64,000 nucleotides of DNA from assembly GCA_951799445.1 (NCBI GenBank), contig OX637291.1, positions 5,706,501 through 5,770,500 of the forward strand, read 5' to 3'. The DNA comes from Pseudisothecium myosuroides. Taxonomy: Eukaryota > Streptophyta > Bryopsida > Hypnales > Lembophyllaceae. Shown in pieces: positions 34,986-47,462 of the stretch. The notes under the pieces are model-generated. The model was not told the origin of the DNA. It did not search any database and worked only from the letters and a program-made list of their open reading frames with translations. Positions within the stretch are counted from its first letter, which is position 1. Each line of letters opens with the position of its first letter. The position numbers were made by a program, and so were the translations under genes.

Positions 34986-35638
34986 TCTACAACCCAAGGA
35001 AGTTTGGATTTCGCCTTGAATCAGTGACGGAATGGAAGTTCCAGAAAAATCGGACTCCCATAGTCCCATCCACATAGAAGCCGGCCCTTATGATAGTTTA
35101 GGTCAACGGGACTTGCAATCATTGCAGCCGAATCTTGGACTTTGAATCCGAACTTCCATTTCGGCCCACGATTCAAGCACCCATGTATCCACTGAGGCAG
35201 ATTGTTTTTAGGGTTTCCACTCAATCGCAGCCCCATGTGCAGATCTCTCCTGCCTAGAATTCGCCAGCTCTTCTTGTGCTTGTTGAGAGTTGAGAGTAGA
35301 ATTTTAGGGTTATGGTTGAAACGCAGCTACGATTTGATCGAAAGGCATGACTGTACGGGGCTTTCTGTTTAATTTGACCGAGAAAGATTCGTTTGGCAAG
35401 GCGTGGACCCAGACATTTGCAGCTGAGTTCAGGTAACCCTAACTTTCCCGTAGTCGTTGCAAGCAGTTTGCTGAAGTTCTTCACGGATTGCAGTTGCTAG
35501 GGTGTTTGTGGTATGAAATTGCTACCAACAAGAGATTTGATACTCGTAAGAAGATTAACATCTCCAGATTGCGAAGCAGGATTGTTTTCGCTGACTAGCC
35601 AGGGATAGAATCAAATCAGGGTAGGAGCGAATTCGAAA
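34986..35638 (+). promoter_or_regulatory. Promoter and leader of the DUF716/TMEM45 gene
   Basis: GC content rises sharply from about 35010. This fits a gene-proximal region and 5' untranslated leader ahead of the start at 35639. Minus-strand ORFs at 35021-35236 and 35254-35484 lie here but show no features. No TATA box was convincing. Confidence 0.4.
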
Positions 35639-36968
35639 ATGGTGAGCCAGGGTGGCCACATCTTGCAAGGGATTATTTTTTTGTCTCTCGGAGTGTGGCA
35701 TCTGGTGTGCTTCTTTGCAACCTACGTGAAATCCCCGCGAGAGTACACTGCGCGCGCGTGGTATCCGGTGGGTTTGCTCCCCTCGAAATACAAGCACCTG
35801 GAGCTCTACGGTTTGCTGTTCATCCTCCCGTTGGCCATATTCTACGACCTCGGAATCGCGGCACACTTTCAACCGCAACGCGATGGTGGCATGCCGACCA
35901 GCAGCATCATGGGATTCGAGCATGTCACCATTCTCTTCATGTTCTGGTTGTTTGCGTTGACAGTGCTTGTAAGCGATGCAACCGCATTTCTCCCATTTCC
36001 AACGGAGGGTTCCTTCCTTTTCGCTAGTCTGGCATTTGGATTGCAGTGGCTGTCCATTACTCATAGTGCAAGCCAGAGGTCGGATTTTGAGCGGCAGTGT
36101 AGCAACTTGCTGGCGTATACGGCAGCTGCATCCGCAGTTTCCTCAGGTATGGATTCAATCCCCAAGTACGATACTTGTGATATCGCAATTTGACAAATGT
36201 GTAAATTTCCTTCATGCATATATTGTGTTTGCAATTGCTATGCACTCAACCCTCTCTAATGACACACTCTTTAGTTGCACATTTTCTGTCCTCCCTGAGA
36301 ATTTGTTTCGTCATTCCTCATGTCAAGTTGTGAACACATGTCAGTATGCATTTAGAAACCCTTTTCTGCCCCCAGGCAGTGTCGCTAGAGAGGGTTTGAG
36401 TGTAACTAATTTCATGAGATACGCACATGTAGAATCTTAGTATGCCCGAGAATATGGCATCGACATCAAGGGTATTTGTTGCCCAGTTTTTCACAGCAAG
36501 GGTGCTGCATGAAGCCCTAGCTGAAGCTTTGTGTCAACTGTGGATCTTGCAGGTTTGCTGGTGATTCGACCGAGGGCTTTCCTTGTCAATTTGGTGTTGT
36601 GCCTCTCTCTCATCTTACAAGGAACTTGGCAGTTCCAAATGGCGCTCTCGCTCTACTCTGACAACTACATCCCGATGGGATGCGAGTATTCTCCTGCCAT
36701 GGGTGGGCCGGGGGACTTTACATTTTTGAGCACCACCCGCTGTGACACCAACCAGGCTGCTAACGTCCGGGCAGTGGCCCTCATGAACTTCGCATTCAAC
36801 TGCCATGTGATTGCGGTGGTCTTCTTCGCAGTCTTCACGTTTGGCATCATTGCCAGATTCAAAGGCCACCGTCGCAGCGCATCCTTGGACTCCATTGCTG
36901 CAGATTTTGAGATCGAATCTGAACTTGTGCAGGTGAATCAAAGCAAATTGAGCTTCGAGAGGAGGTAG
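35639..36968 (+). CDS. DUF716 / TMEM45 family membrane protein, two exons
   Basis: Model: join(35639..36146, 36553..36968), 307 residues, the usual family length. The start lies in a good context (AAAATGG). Exon 1 stops at CCTCAG/GTATGG and exon 2 follows TTGCAG; the split codon gives Gly and the frame continues. The N-terminus GGHILQGIIFLSLGVWHL matches the TMEM45 signature (GHxxxG, then GxWH). Hydrophobic segments lie at about residues 9-31, 53-75, 92-115, 122-141 and 155-169, then in exon 2 around FLVNLVLCLSLILQGTW and ALMNFAFNCHVIAVVFF, giving six or seven membrane spans. EHVTILFMFW is the conserved central motif. The hydrophilic C-tail is acidic then basic. In plants this family is annotated DUF716, with reported links to virus response in some species; its biochemical role is unknown. 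It appears intact. Confidence 0.9.
36147..36552 (+). other. Intron of the DUF716/TMEM45 gene
   Basis: A 406-bp GT-AG intron (donor GTATGG, acceptor TGGATCTTGCAG). It is AT-richer than the exons and joins phase 1 to phase 1. Confidence 0.85.
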
Positions 36969-38109
36969 CTCCACTGTTCCATTTGCCGCGTATTCATACT
37001 TAATTAATACTCCATAATCTTCATAGAAACCCACGCACCAAAGCCATTTCTAAACCTCGCAGCTTACAAGCTCATCCTCGTTAGTAACCTCAATGCTCCA
37101 AGTCAAAGAGCTGCTGTTTTATTTACCAAATCCAGTATCAAATAGTTTTGTGAGGGTTACCTGGGGAATAGTCCGCATCTTGTTGTGTTGTGAGAATTCT
37201 CAGATTCATGTATGATATATTTTCACCATAAGCTGTGTGAGCTGATGGTTTCAAAAGAGAGGGTTTAAATTTGTTTTGCTCTTCATCATAGTCAAGGGAT
37301 GAAAGCATTGGGACTGTAAAGTTTTCTCAAGTATTGGATGTGGAAATCCTGATAGGAGCGGGTCGGTTGACAATTAGTAGTAGTATTTGAAATTACAACC
37401 TTCTTTCAAACACGAAGCAACTGGTGCATTTAATCTTCACCCTGAAAGTGCCTTAAGTGCCTGGAGTGTTTGATCATCTTAACCCTATTACCAAGGTGTT
37501 TGGACACGGCCCCCTATTACCAAGGTAGTCACCAAAATGCTTTGATCATTTGACCATTGATTTCAGCCAATTTTTTTGTTTCTGTAGTTAACAGTGAAGT
37601 CATCCATTTGACACTTTTGGTCCTCAATCATCATTGTTCTCAGCTTAAGCCGAAACATGTTACTTGTTTACAAGCACGTTGGAAATCCTTTGTCGTTATA
37701 CAATTTTGCAATATATCAATGGATCTTCAAGTTGATTCTCTTGCACAATATTTCGCTAGATTGCATTAAGATCCACAGGTATAATCTTAAGATTAAATCT
37801 TATAGCAAAAGGATTTCTTCAAAAAACTTTCTTGGTAGCTTCTATTTTGCTTTTGGTGTTCTAAGACCATACAAGTACTAGCTTGGTGCGCATATGGTCA
37901 TGGAACACCAAACTTTGACATTATATTGACAATGACACCATTCTAAAAGATAAGGGTTGTATTTGTAAGAACCTATAGTCACCCAATTTGGGATATACTT
38001 ATTTCCAATACTTTGAAATTTAAAATTCACTTACATGGTTTGTAATAAATGTTTGTTTAGGAAATATGAAATCCTTAAGATTCTCAACAAGATCCAACAA
38101 AAATTTAAA
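36969..38109 (+). other. 3' region of the DUF716/TMEM45 gene and intergenic DNA
   Basis: The first few hundred bases probably form the 3' untranslated region; a TTAATTAATA stretch near 37000 is a possible polyadenylation context. A 15-base direct repeat CCCTATTACCAAGGT occurs at about 37484 and 37512. No further gene is seen. Confidence 0.4.
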
Positions 38110-38187
38110 TGGCTTACCCCCTAAAGGATTGGGGTTGCAAAAAATCGTGTTGTAGAAGCCACCTAGTGGCTTTATGGTCCTTCAGGG
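38110..38187. repeat. Short hairpin with T2-like ends
   Basis: CCCCCTAAAGGAT at the left and GGTCCTTCAGGGGTTGA at the right are inverted relatives of the TTAA-element ends, about 75 bp apart. It is probably a strongly deleted element. Confidence 0.4.
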
Positions 38188-38689
38188 GTTGACCCTAAAA
38201 CGTCAATGCAATGAGAAAGTGGCTGATGAATGGTGTAGCATGCTTTTATCTAGTAACTTAAATATAGATGATTTTCATCCATTAGAAGGAAATTGAACCC
38301 ACAAAGAGGCTTTGAGTTTTCTTACTAGTTTAATATTAAATGAATGAGTATGAGAGTGACCACATTGTCATTAGAACCACCACTTGGCATATAGAGATTT
38401 ATAGAAGGCATGAGTTCCATCTTCTATAATGGAAGCATCATGAGATTTATGAGATCGTAGAGATGAATTAGGTAATGATGACAAATTTTTGAATTCATCA
38501 TTTGAATCTTGGCCTAATTAGTGAGTTGAGAAGGCTCTTTCCACCCAAATTTTTGCATTACGAAGCGGCCTCTTTTGGGAGGCAATTTTTTTCTAAGAGT
38601 TCTTTGTGTATGTGTACATTACATAGTGGTGGAAAGCCCCTCACTAAGGAACTATAAAAAAATTTAGAGAACAAGATGCTAAATCCATA
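38188..38689. other. Intergenic DNA, nothing recognised
   Basis: No ORF or repeat terminus of note. Confidence 0.4.
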
Positions 38690-39095
38690 GATCACAAAAG
38701 ATGCCTTTCTAGTGTATAAGGCAATGTCCACCTCCTTTGCTCTTGATCAAATTTTTAGACTTTTAAAATGATCTTTCCCCAGATCTTTCATGAATTTGAG
38801 CCCATTTATTGAAATTAAGCCTATTAAGCCTACTTTCTACATCAATTTGAAATTTTGCAAAATTTCTAAAATTGTGTGTTTTATAGCCATTTGAACTTTG
38901 GGCCTATTAAAAAATAATTTCAACTATTTCACTAAAAATTTTAATGCATGTAGAAGACATATAAGCTCATCTATAAAATGTAAAAATAAAAATTCCATTC
39001 ATTTACAATGACAAAATGAAGCCTCCAACATAGAGGACTTTGATGTTTGAACACACGGTCACATGGTCATAAGCTCCGCCATTTCAGGGTTAATG
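38690..39095 (+). repeat. Partial relative of the 0.7-kb dispersed repeat
   Basis: Shares block order with the 3' two thirds of 30480-31200 (ATGGATCAC-like start, the AATTTCTAAAATTG block, a final TGGTCATA). It is more diverged than copies A and B are from each other. Confidence 0.45.
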
Positions 39096-39159
39096 ATAGG
39101 AATCATATTCAAATCATATTAATTACTCCATAACAATTATTCACACAATTTTTCCATAA

Positions 39160-40353
39160 CAATGACCATGGAGAACATCGAAGAGCCATGGAGAAGGGGA
39201 CACCTTCGTCTCCCCGAGCGCCTCTCCGTCGTCAAGCGCTGCGTCCATCGCTCTCCTCACTCCCTTCGTCATCAATCAAGAGCTCATGCCGTCCCTTCAC
39301 CACTTTCTTCACTACCGTGGTCAGTCGCTCTGCTGCCGAAACCTTACTCGTTCTTTCTCTCCACGCCTCTGTGCCAGCTGCGAGTCCTTATTTGCGGACC
39401 TTATGGTGATTGATACATCTTGTTTGCTTCCTGTACATGCGGAGAATTCGAATTGCGGCCATCAATGTCCACGCAGTTCTTGCGTCCGATGTCTGACGCT
39501 TCTCTTGTGAAATCTGTAAGTGAGTTCTCCATCTCTCCTTCACGATTTCTTACTTTGAAATTGATCACTGCGAGAGCCGTCTTTGCTTTGAATGTCCCGC
39601 CATGGTTGTTCGTCTCCAGAAACTCTATCACACGCTACGTCTGAGGGTTATTGTACGATTATGCGATTTGTTTATTTTAAATGCCAAGAAATTACTTGAT
39701 CTGTTACGGTACGCCATCAATGTACCCGGAGCTCTTGCGTCCGATGTATCGCAATTCTCATGTGGATTGTGTCGTTGTGTTCTCGATCTATCTTCAGGAT
39801 TTCTTGCTTTTTTTAATTCACCACTGCTAAAACTGTCTTTGTTCTGTTAAGAGAATGTCTCGCTGCCGTAGTTAATTCTTCTCCTGGAATGCATATGCTA
39901 AGAGTTACTGCGCAATTACACGAAAAAGATTCCTTGATGCCGAGAAAGGAATTAAGGGACTGTGGTCGGTTATGTCACTCACGTTTAGGCATTGCAACTT
40001 GTGCATTGCTTGCAGATTTTTAAACAGTCCTGAAGAAGCTCAATCAGGTCTTTATTTGGACCGTAAACACATTTAAATTCCCTATACATGCGTGATTGCC
40101 AAATTTCAATATCTTCCTTCCACATTTACGTGTTTGATTGAGTTATGAAGCTGACTTTTTAAACAAGTCTCTCATATGCTTGCATATCACGCAGAGCGAC
40201 AGCTTGAGGCGAAGCGAGGAGCAGTTATCTTTAATGACGCGGTCCCTTTGTCTTGGAGGAGCCTTTGTCACCAAAATTCTTTTCAAGGATTTTCTGAGGC
40301 AATCGCATTGTTGACGAGAGGAACTGACTCCGAGTACTCTCAACTTCAAGAAC
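39160..40353 (+). promoter_or_regulatory. GC-richer leader upstream of the RING-CH gene
   Basis: GC content rises at 39160 and stays moderate up to the presumed start codon at 40354. Ser/Arg-rich ORFs at 39162-39413 and 39188-39409 could be an upstream exon or targeting sequence, but no splice path into the RING-CH frame was proved. I regard the region as promoter plus 5' untranslated sequence, possibly with an intron. Confidence 0.35.
39458..39965 (+). repeat. Diverged ~255-bp tandem duplication
   Basis: Unit 1 starts at 39458 with GCCATCAATGTCCACGCAG and unit 2 at 39713 with GCCATCAATGTACCCGGAG. Both continue through CTTGCGTCCGATGT, a GATTTCTT block, a GTCTTTG block and a GCCAAGAAA/GCCGAGAAA block, in the same order. 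By eye about 65-70% is shared. Confidence 0.75.
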
Positions 40354-43300
40354 ATGACCGAAGCACCACCATCGGGGCAACGAGAGGAGACATGTCGCAT
40401 TTGTCTCGAGTCGTCTCCAATCGCTAACAGTAACCCTGGCAGCGTGTCAAGATTTACTGATGTGGCAGATGAGGATCGTTTAATTTCGCCTTGTGCTTGC
40501 AGCGGTACTTATTCATCAATCCGCAACTCCAAAGCATGCCACATTTGTTAATTCGTATTTTTAGATCTATGCTATGTTTAGGCAGATGTTTGTTTCAGCA
40601 GTGTTTTTGCTTCCTCTTCTCATGTTTTATTATTTCTTTCTTTCTGACACCTATAATATGAGTTTTATCATCCCTTGGGCTTGTAGTGTAATCTATTCAT
40701 TTTATTCGCAGAGTTTCATATCCTATGATTTGTCTGCACGGGGTACGTCACGAGTAAGCATGTTTTTTTCAATTCCAATAACCATTGTACGAAGGAGTAC
40801 AGGGCAGAAAATCCAGTACGATCCATGTAGCACTCTTGTAGTAGGGTTTGTTACCAGCGTCCTGCGTCAAGTTTGCACCTTGCTCATTGGGTCTCCTGCG
40901 GTCTATTTTGTAGAAATAAACTAATTGCAATGCGGATCAGTGTCTTCAATATATACACAAAGTTGTATAAGGTTATTCTCTGATTTCTTCTCCTGACACA
41001 GACTTAGGTATTCTCATATCTGGACATCATCAAACAATTGTTTCTAGTGATGCAGGAACTCAAGCGTACGTGCATTACAAATGCCTGCAGAGGTGGCAAC
41101 AATCCGTGATGGCATCAAAAAGGACTGGCCCAGGATTACTAAGTCCAGCGCTTATGTAAGATATGACTTCTTGTCAATGCATGCTGAACTGTCATGGAAC
41201 CAAACTTTTACATCTGCGCTTACATCATAAAAATTGGCTTATGTTATGCATGTCCTTCGCAGATGTTCCGTGTGCACACACAAATTTTCTGTAGCCCCAC
41301 CACGACCTACAGTGAGTTTTCGGATGCGGAAAATTTGCACCAGTTATGCTTGTGAAGTCACAGGCATTATCATCATCTTGGTAAGATGCGGATTCTTGAA
41401 AGGTTCTCATCGTGTTATAGTGAGTAATGGAGTCCAAGTTATTAGGCGTCATTTTTATTTATCTATAACAGTATCTTCTACGAATTCTTATCTGTGAGTT
41501 CTAGTATGGTCATTTGATGAAGAGAAGGAGGATCTCATGTGGATCTTTATCTGCGAGTAAGAAATCTCCGGATACCAGCGTATTGAACTTGTGTTTGTTA
41601 TTGATATCGTCGTGGTTTGGGTCATAGTTATACACGCCGAGGCTTTTTTTTAAGAAAGGATACTGTCAAGCTGGTCCTAGTTCAGACCCTTTTCATGTCC
41701 AACTGCTCTACCAATGTGTTTTTGGGCGCTGACTTCCTTTTTCTTCTAGCTTGCATGCTACGTGGCACTGGCTGGCCACAACTTACAAACCCTTATCGAT
41801 GACTTTGAGAATGGTCTCTCACTGGCTATCGAGGTATTGCCATGCAGCCTTCAGATGAAGGTTTTGGAGGATGGTTGTAACTCCAGAACATGCAAGTAAG
41901 CCTGCCTTCATTTCACTCTCGATTGTACATAGCTGGGTTCATGTGAACTTAGAATCAATTTATATCGAACCGCTAGGAATTTGTTCTTCACATTTCGTTG
42001 TTATAGACTTCAGGACCGCAGATGATAATTCTTTACAGTGGTTGGTCATTGCGGGATTTTCATTTCTATGACAATTCTGATTTCTAAGTGTGGCATTTGA
42101 CGGAGAGCTGTTGTGCTATGTACAGTATACCCGCTATTATGTTGTAGATCCAACCGCTGAGCATCTGCTTCCTATCCTCAAAGTGAACTCACCGACCCTT
42201 AGGTTAGCCATTTAAGCAACCGAAGGAAGCACTCTTAGACTTCTCTATGTGTAGACGTATGTAGCATAGCGACGGGGTGACAGGAGTCTTTTGATTGGAT
42301 GCAACAGGAGAGGTGGAGAGAGCAGTGCTGCGATGGGAAGGGTTAGTTTGCCGAGGTAAAAAACTAACCCGCGTAGCGACCCCTGCAGCACTTTCAAACT
42401 GGGGAGCAGGTGGTGGGATTCTTCAAGTCCTTTGCACCCTGGCACGCTCTTGGTGGCGACTCCAACCATGCTATCTCCTTACTACTTTGGCTCTGTGGTG
42501 CGTCCTCCACATTCTATACTAAAAGCATTGATATTACAGTCGTTTATCGTGTCAGCTCTTTTATGAACATAGCTTGCATAAAAATCGCAATTTATATATG
42601 TACACAGGAAACATGGCAATGATAATACCCACATTGTGATTTCCAATTAAGAAAAAGTAAAAAACTGGGTTTCAGGTGCTGCTATATGAGCACGAAAGGT
42701 GCAGAGGTTCTCGAGGGATCATACTCAACAAGCAGTCAGAGGTGAATTCTGTGACGAAATTACATTGTTTCGTGTTGATTTTCAGCACGATGGCTTTGGA
42801 ATGATTTGTGCTTTGACTTGAACAGTTTTGATCTGACAATTGATGAGATCTAGAGTGATTTCTCTATTGGAATGATTGGGTTGTTATTGTTCTCAGTGCA
42901 TCTGTTGCTCATTGACGGCATAATGAATCTTCAGTGACAAGCTTCGAGATAGTGAATTTTGTGTAGAGCTTGTTTCTTTAGAGAGAGCTGGCGACGTTTT
43001 ACCCAAGTGTATTAGTGGCATTTGCCTTTGTGAGAAACCTTTGAAACAGGACAGGACACGATGTTTGATTGAAATCAGCATGTTGAGTTGGACCATTGAA
43101 CATCATGGATCTCGCATGCTGACCGACGTGTTCCTCTTGAGAGACGGATTGGGATCATTCTTATCCGAATTGATGAGAAAAAATTGATTATTATATCAGG
43201 AGGGAGAGATTCTTGACTGGGAGCGCCAGCTTTTCTTGGGAGTCCAGAATAGTGCCGCTTTGAGACACGTTTCACACGGTACAGGCGGATCTCACAAGCC

Positions 43301-43718
43301 AGAGGACTGGTTCATATTGCAACGCTGCTCCCCATCCTCTGTCAAGTGTAAACACTGTACAGCGGAGACAGTGAGACCAAAAACGTGTAGCAAAGACTGG
43401 GGAAGGGAGGTCCTTCCTGGAATATTTTTGGGCAAGGACGTGGGGCCTGTATTACGCCATCTTAATGGCTGTAAGAGAGTAAGTGTGTTTAACCCGCAAA
43501 GTAGCGACAAGTTCGAAAGTATGAAGGAAGAGAAAGGAAGGAAAAGTGAAGAGTGTTATAATGTTGATCACCAGGTCATACATGGTCATGCTGAGTGGTA
43601 TGTTGGACAGTTGGCAAGTGCTGTGAGGCGCGGGCTGTGGAAAACAAGAGAAAATGCTTCAGCCATTCTTCTTTCCACGCCCCCTCACGAACTATGGCAC
43701 ACCCTTCTCACTGAGTAG
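40354..43718 (+). CDS. RING-CH (MARCH-type) plus AlgH/UPF0301 fusion protein
   Basis: Model: join(40354..40504, 41056..41155, 41263..41311, 41750..41895, 42389..42497, 42676..42741, 43200..43718), about 379 residues, all introns GT-AG and all phases compatible. Residues 14-88 form a complete C4HC3 RING-CH finger: C14 and C17 (CRIC), C47 and C49 (CAC), H57 and C60 (YVHYKCLQRW), C85 and C88 (CSVC). This family consists of E3 ubiquitin ligases. The second half carries AlgH/DUF179 marks: HPGTLLVATPTM, FGSV joined to VLLYEHE and SRGIILNK, VLPGIFLGKD, and GHAEWYVGQLASAVRRGLW ending ELWHTLL. No membrane span typical of MARCH proteins is seen. Exons 4 and 7 are less certain, and a short exon may be missing between 42741 and 43200, where AlgH proteins have about 25 more residues. 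Two adjacent genes wrongly joined is the alternative. Confidence 0.7.
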
Positions 43719-45799
43719 CGCGTATTGTACTGGACAGGTTTTAAAAGTTAGCTGGTAGGTAAAGTATTGTACAGGTTCACAATCCTCAGTGCCCCAATTG
43801 GGCCCGACTAGGCCACTCTCATGCTCGATTCCTTCAATTCTCTTCAAAGATCACCTATCTTCGCTTGCTGCACATTCAGCAGGGACGCAATGAAGAACAG
43901 TTGGAGGACGAAGTTCCCTCGCTGGAGTTCGATATTTTTTTATTCAGGGGTTGTCGTGGAATGACCTTTACCGCAGAAATTTGACCATCATATCACAGGT
44001 ATGTGTAGCAGAAGGCCCATGAGTTTGGAGTTGCTAAGTGGAGTCAAATGATTGCCCCTATTCTGTGCAAACCTTTCAATTTCATCACCTGCTGAGACTG
44101 TTAACCAGCTAAACCTCCATTTCTGTGCACCTGCATCACATGAATGCATACCCAATTTCATTTTTGATTCCTATGGTTACTTTAGACCGCACTGTTTGAT
44201 GCAACAAGCTCGAAATAACAAGAAATCTTGCACCTTCATAACATTGCTTAACCCCCTCTCTGGCCGCCTCTAGGTGGAAGGTATATCCCTCCACCAATAT
44301 ACCTTCTGCTTGGACTTCAAGCTAATTTGCAATGCTTGATAGGTTGCAACTTTTCACTCTACAATGGTTGCACTCTTCCAATGAGAACGTTGGGGTAGTC
44401 CTTGGATTTGGGGGTGTAGAAGGGGACCTCCGCCAATGTTGCTTAATAATGTTATGTTGATTGATGCAAACAACAGTTCTAAAATATACCTCATCTTGAA
44501 AAAAATCACCTTTCACATGATACAAGTAATATGAAAATGCATGAGGAGGTGGTGCACTTATTATGAGGCAAATAGAAAGCATTTCAATCTACTTTTTTGA
44601 ATCGGATTGGACACTTCATATCTTAATTGCAATCTTATCATTAGGTGTCAATATGTGATGTGTTGTTTTTAATTGGTTCTCACCCCTATTTGCAAATTAT
44701 TTTTAATTCAGAATGTTGCTTCGACTTGTTACAAAATAAAGTGGACATTATATAATTAGGTCTTGAACAATGTAGTTTGCATCATGAGACGGTCTGGTCC
44801 CCTCCACCGAGTTCACTACATGATTCCAATGTGCCAATCTTAAGAAGTCTCCTGAGAACTTTCCTTGCATACAAAGCTGAGTTGTTTTTGTATTTCACAT
44901 ATGACCATCAAACAGAATGATGGAAGAGAGCCGGGGGTGGTTGTTGTGCAAGCTAAATTACAGATGGACTTCAAACATTAAATGAAATGAATTCAAATTT
45001 GAGTTTCTGACTCATATTTGACACTCCAATGAACCCCCGTGGGCCATTACTGTACTGTACTTCCACAGATAGTTTTGGACAAAAAACACAAGGACTGAAT
45101 TTGCACCCACTCAAGCCTCCAACAAAGTGCAAAAGCTTCCAATCCACTCCAACGCCAGTTGTCGTTCATGATACAAGGAATTTCATGATCTAAAAGTGTC
45201 AAAAGTGCAAAAAGCCTGCAATCCATTCGGAGGGTTGTCTTCCATGACACTTGGCTCCCACTGATGAGTGGCATGATGGCGACTAACTAATCCAAACAAG
45301 ACCTCGAGCTGAACCATCCCTTTTCAATCCCTCATCAAGGTTCAAGCCCACTTCCATGTGATCAAAACCATCTGCAGAGAAAGCGAACTCTCGTACTTTT
45401 AAATGGATCAAATCTCAAAAAGCTCCTTCATAAAAGGTCTAATTGTACGGAGTAGCATTCATCATCGTCCATATTTCCATGTTGGGATTGGTGGAGTGTA
45501 ACTTTGCAATCATCCATTTTCATTGGTAAATGTCAAGGGTGGAAAGCAACGGTACAAGGGTTCTGAATCATCCAACTGTCACTCGGTTGCCTTAAAAGCT
45601 TCAAATTTGGATCATCCCTTTTGACAAGTATATGATTCATTATTTGAATCATGAGAATTTTGCATGCCATTGGTTGCTCCTGTATTGTTTTCAACTGGTC
45701 ACAGGAGGCCATTGTTCACCCTTCCATTTGAGCTTTTGAAGATATGAGCATTGGAATATTGATTCTTTCACAATTGTTCACCTTTGTGAAGGAAACTTG
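43719..45799. other. 3' region of the RING-CH gene, then intergenic DNA
   Basis: The first 300-400 bp are of gene-like composition and probably 3' untranslated. Small ORFs at 44052-44273 (+), 44322-44582 (-) and 45047-45274 (-) have no recognisable domains. The segment 45040-45300 is GC-richer than its surroundings and unexplained. Confidence 0.4.
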
Positions 45800-45801
45800 T
45801 A

Positions 45802-46094
45802 AGGTAGGGTGCTCTGAAAGCAACCTCTAACCCAACGGTGCATTTTGCTTTTTTCAATGTGTACCAATACTGTACTGATTTCAGGAGGAGGTCGGTTTCA
45901 GTGACCACTACATTGCAACTTCAAAAATTCGTAACTAAATTCAAGAAGGTCCAAAAAAATATGAAACAACTTGGATTTGATCCCAATTTCATTTTTCTTC
46001 CTACAAAATTTTCTGAAAATTGTTTCAAGGAGTTTAGCTTACTTTTGGTAAATGCAATTTGCTCTTAAAAGGTCACTTTAAGAGTAGACTACCT
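45802..46094 (+). mobile_element. TA-flanked MITE, family M1, copy 1 (293 bp)
   Basis: Left end AGGTAGGGTGCTCTGAAAGC, right end inverted GAGTAGACTACCT, flanked by TA on both sides. The interior matches copies at 49003 and 49963 (ACTTCAAAAATTCGTAACTA and ATATGAAACAACTTGG blocks). TA target and short ends suggest a Tc1/mariner-type (Stowaway-like) MITE. The 76-aa ORF inside is not conserved. Confidence 0.8.
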
Positions 46095-46096
46095 TA

Positions 46097-47083
46097 TTCT
46101 TCCATGACATTGTTTACCAATGAGGGAAGGTCACTTTTGCATCCTTGAAAAGAACCCCCTCTATAGTGAATAAAATTATCTTGTACGGCTCCCAACACAA
46201 CCCCGATTGTTGAATTAACTGAAAAGTCTCGCTTCCTAGGTATCTTGCAAAGCATAATACCTTCCCAATATGGAGAGGTCCATTGCGTGGTTATACAATG
46301 TTATGTCAGCCACGCCTCTAAAATCATCAAATTTGTGTATGAGTGACAAATACTATACAACTAGATTTTGACTATTTCATATGGTTTTATTAATGTATGG
46401 AGTTAGATCATTTAAACCTAAGATAATAAAATATTTCTAACATTGTTTTGAAATGTGAAATTTGAAAACTAAATAATTCTAATACAAAATGGTGATTTTA
46501 GAGAAAGTATTGGTTTTAATCCCTTAAAAACCAAAGCTTGTATAGATTTTCAAAATTGTGAAGATGTACTATAAAAATACAACTATTAAGAAAATAAAAT
46601 TAACAGCGACATTTAAATAAGTTGTAAAATGTGATCCATAGATCATATCATAGTCTAACTAAGAAAATGTAGCTCTAATAATGTACTTTATACTCCATTT
46701 GAATTTTTTTCAAAATTTTTAAAAGTATAATTTTCGTAACACTTTAAAGATAGCATCTAGAAAGCTCAAAATATACCACTTTTAAACTTTTTCCATTGAA
46801 GTTCTCTTGGTGTGAACCCAAGGAGTACATCAATTATATCATGATGTTTGTCACTATTATTTTCATTTTCATTTTTTCATTTTATACTATTTAAAGCATA
46901 TTTGTAATTTTATTATTTTTACAAAGAAATTTCTTTGAAAAATCATATAAAATTCTATTTGATGTTTTTAATTATGAAAAAGGAGGTTAAATTTTAGACA
47001 TATACGTGAAAAATATTAAAATTTTGGAATGTGTGTTTTAATGTAGAAATGTAATGAAGTTTGACTAAGTCTGAACATGAAAT
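46097..47083. other. AT-rich intergenic DNA, no gene seen
   Basis: No coding or terminus recognised. Confidence 0.45.
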
Positions 47084-47453
47084 GTTTTCTAAAGGGATAA
47101 TTTGTACACTCTCTACATTTAGATGGGACGAGGTGAACCAACCCTATTGCTCGGCCCTGTTTTTGTCCCTCGGCAAAAACACGGGACCTTTTTATTTCCC
47201 ATGCATCATAAAATTTGGAAGTGTTGAAATTATATTTGCAACCAAAGACCCCAAATTAGCTGGGAGTGGTGTAGAAAATAGATTAAAAGTATATTTGCCC
47301 TTGGTGTTGAAGAGTAGTATTGGGGTCTTAGGAATAAATTTAGACCTACTAGTGGACCAAATTCGCATTGTAAACATCACCTGTAACATCAAGTGCAAAC
47401 ATACCTTAATTAAATCCAAAAAAGGGTTCTTTTTTTTTAACATGCATCCTTGG
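47084..47453 (+). mobile_element. Diverged relative of the MULE-like MITE family M2
   Basis: Carries blocks found inside the copy at 54084-54357: a CTGTTTTTGTCCCTCGG block, CATAAAATTTGG, ATATTTGCAACCAAA and CCCCAAATTAGCTGGGAG. It is longer and lacks clear ends. It directly abuts the better preserved inverted copy at 47463. The 137-aa ORF at 47061-47474 reads through it and is probably chance. Confidence 0.45.
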
Positions 47454-47462
47454 GGAAAAAAG

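Noticed and set aside
35555..36064. 169-aa minus-strand ORF opposite the DUF716 gene.
   Set aside because: It is the antisense shadow of exon 1, which has clear family motifs and membrane segments on the plus strand.
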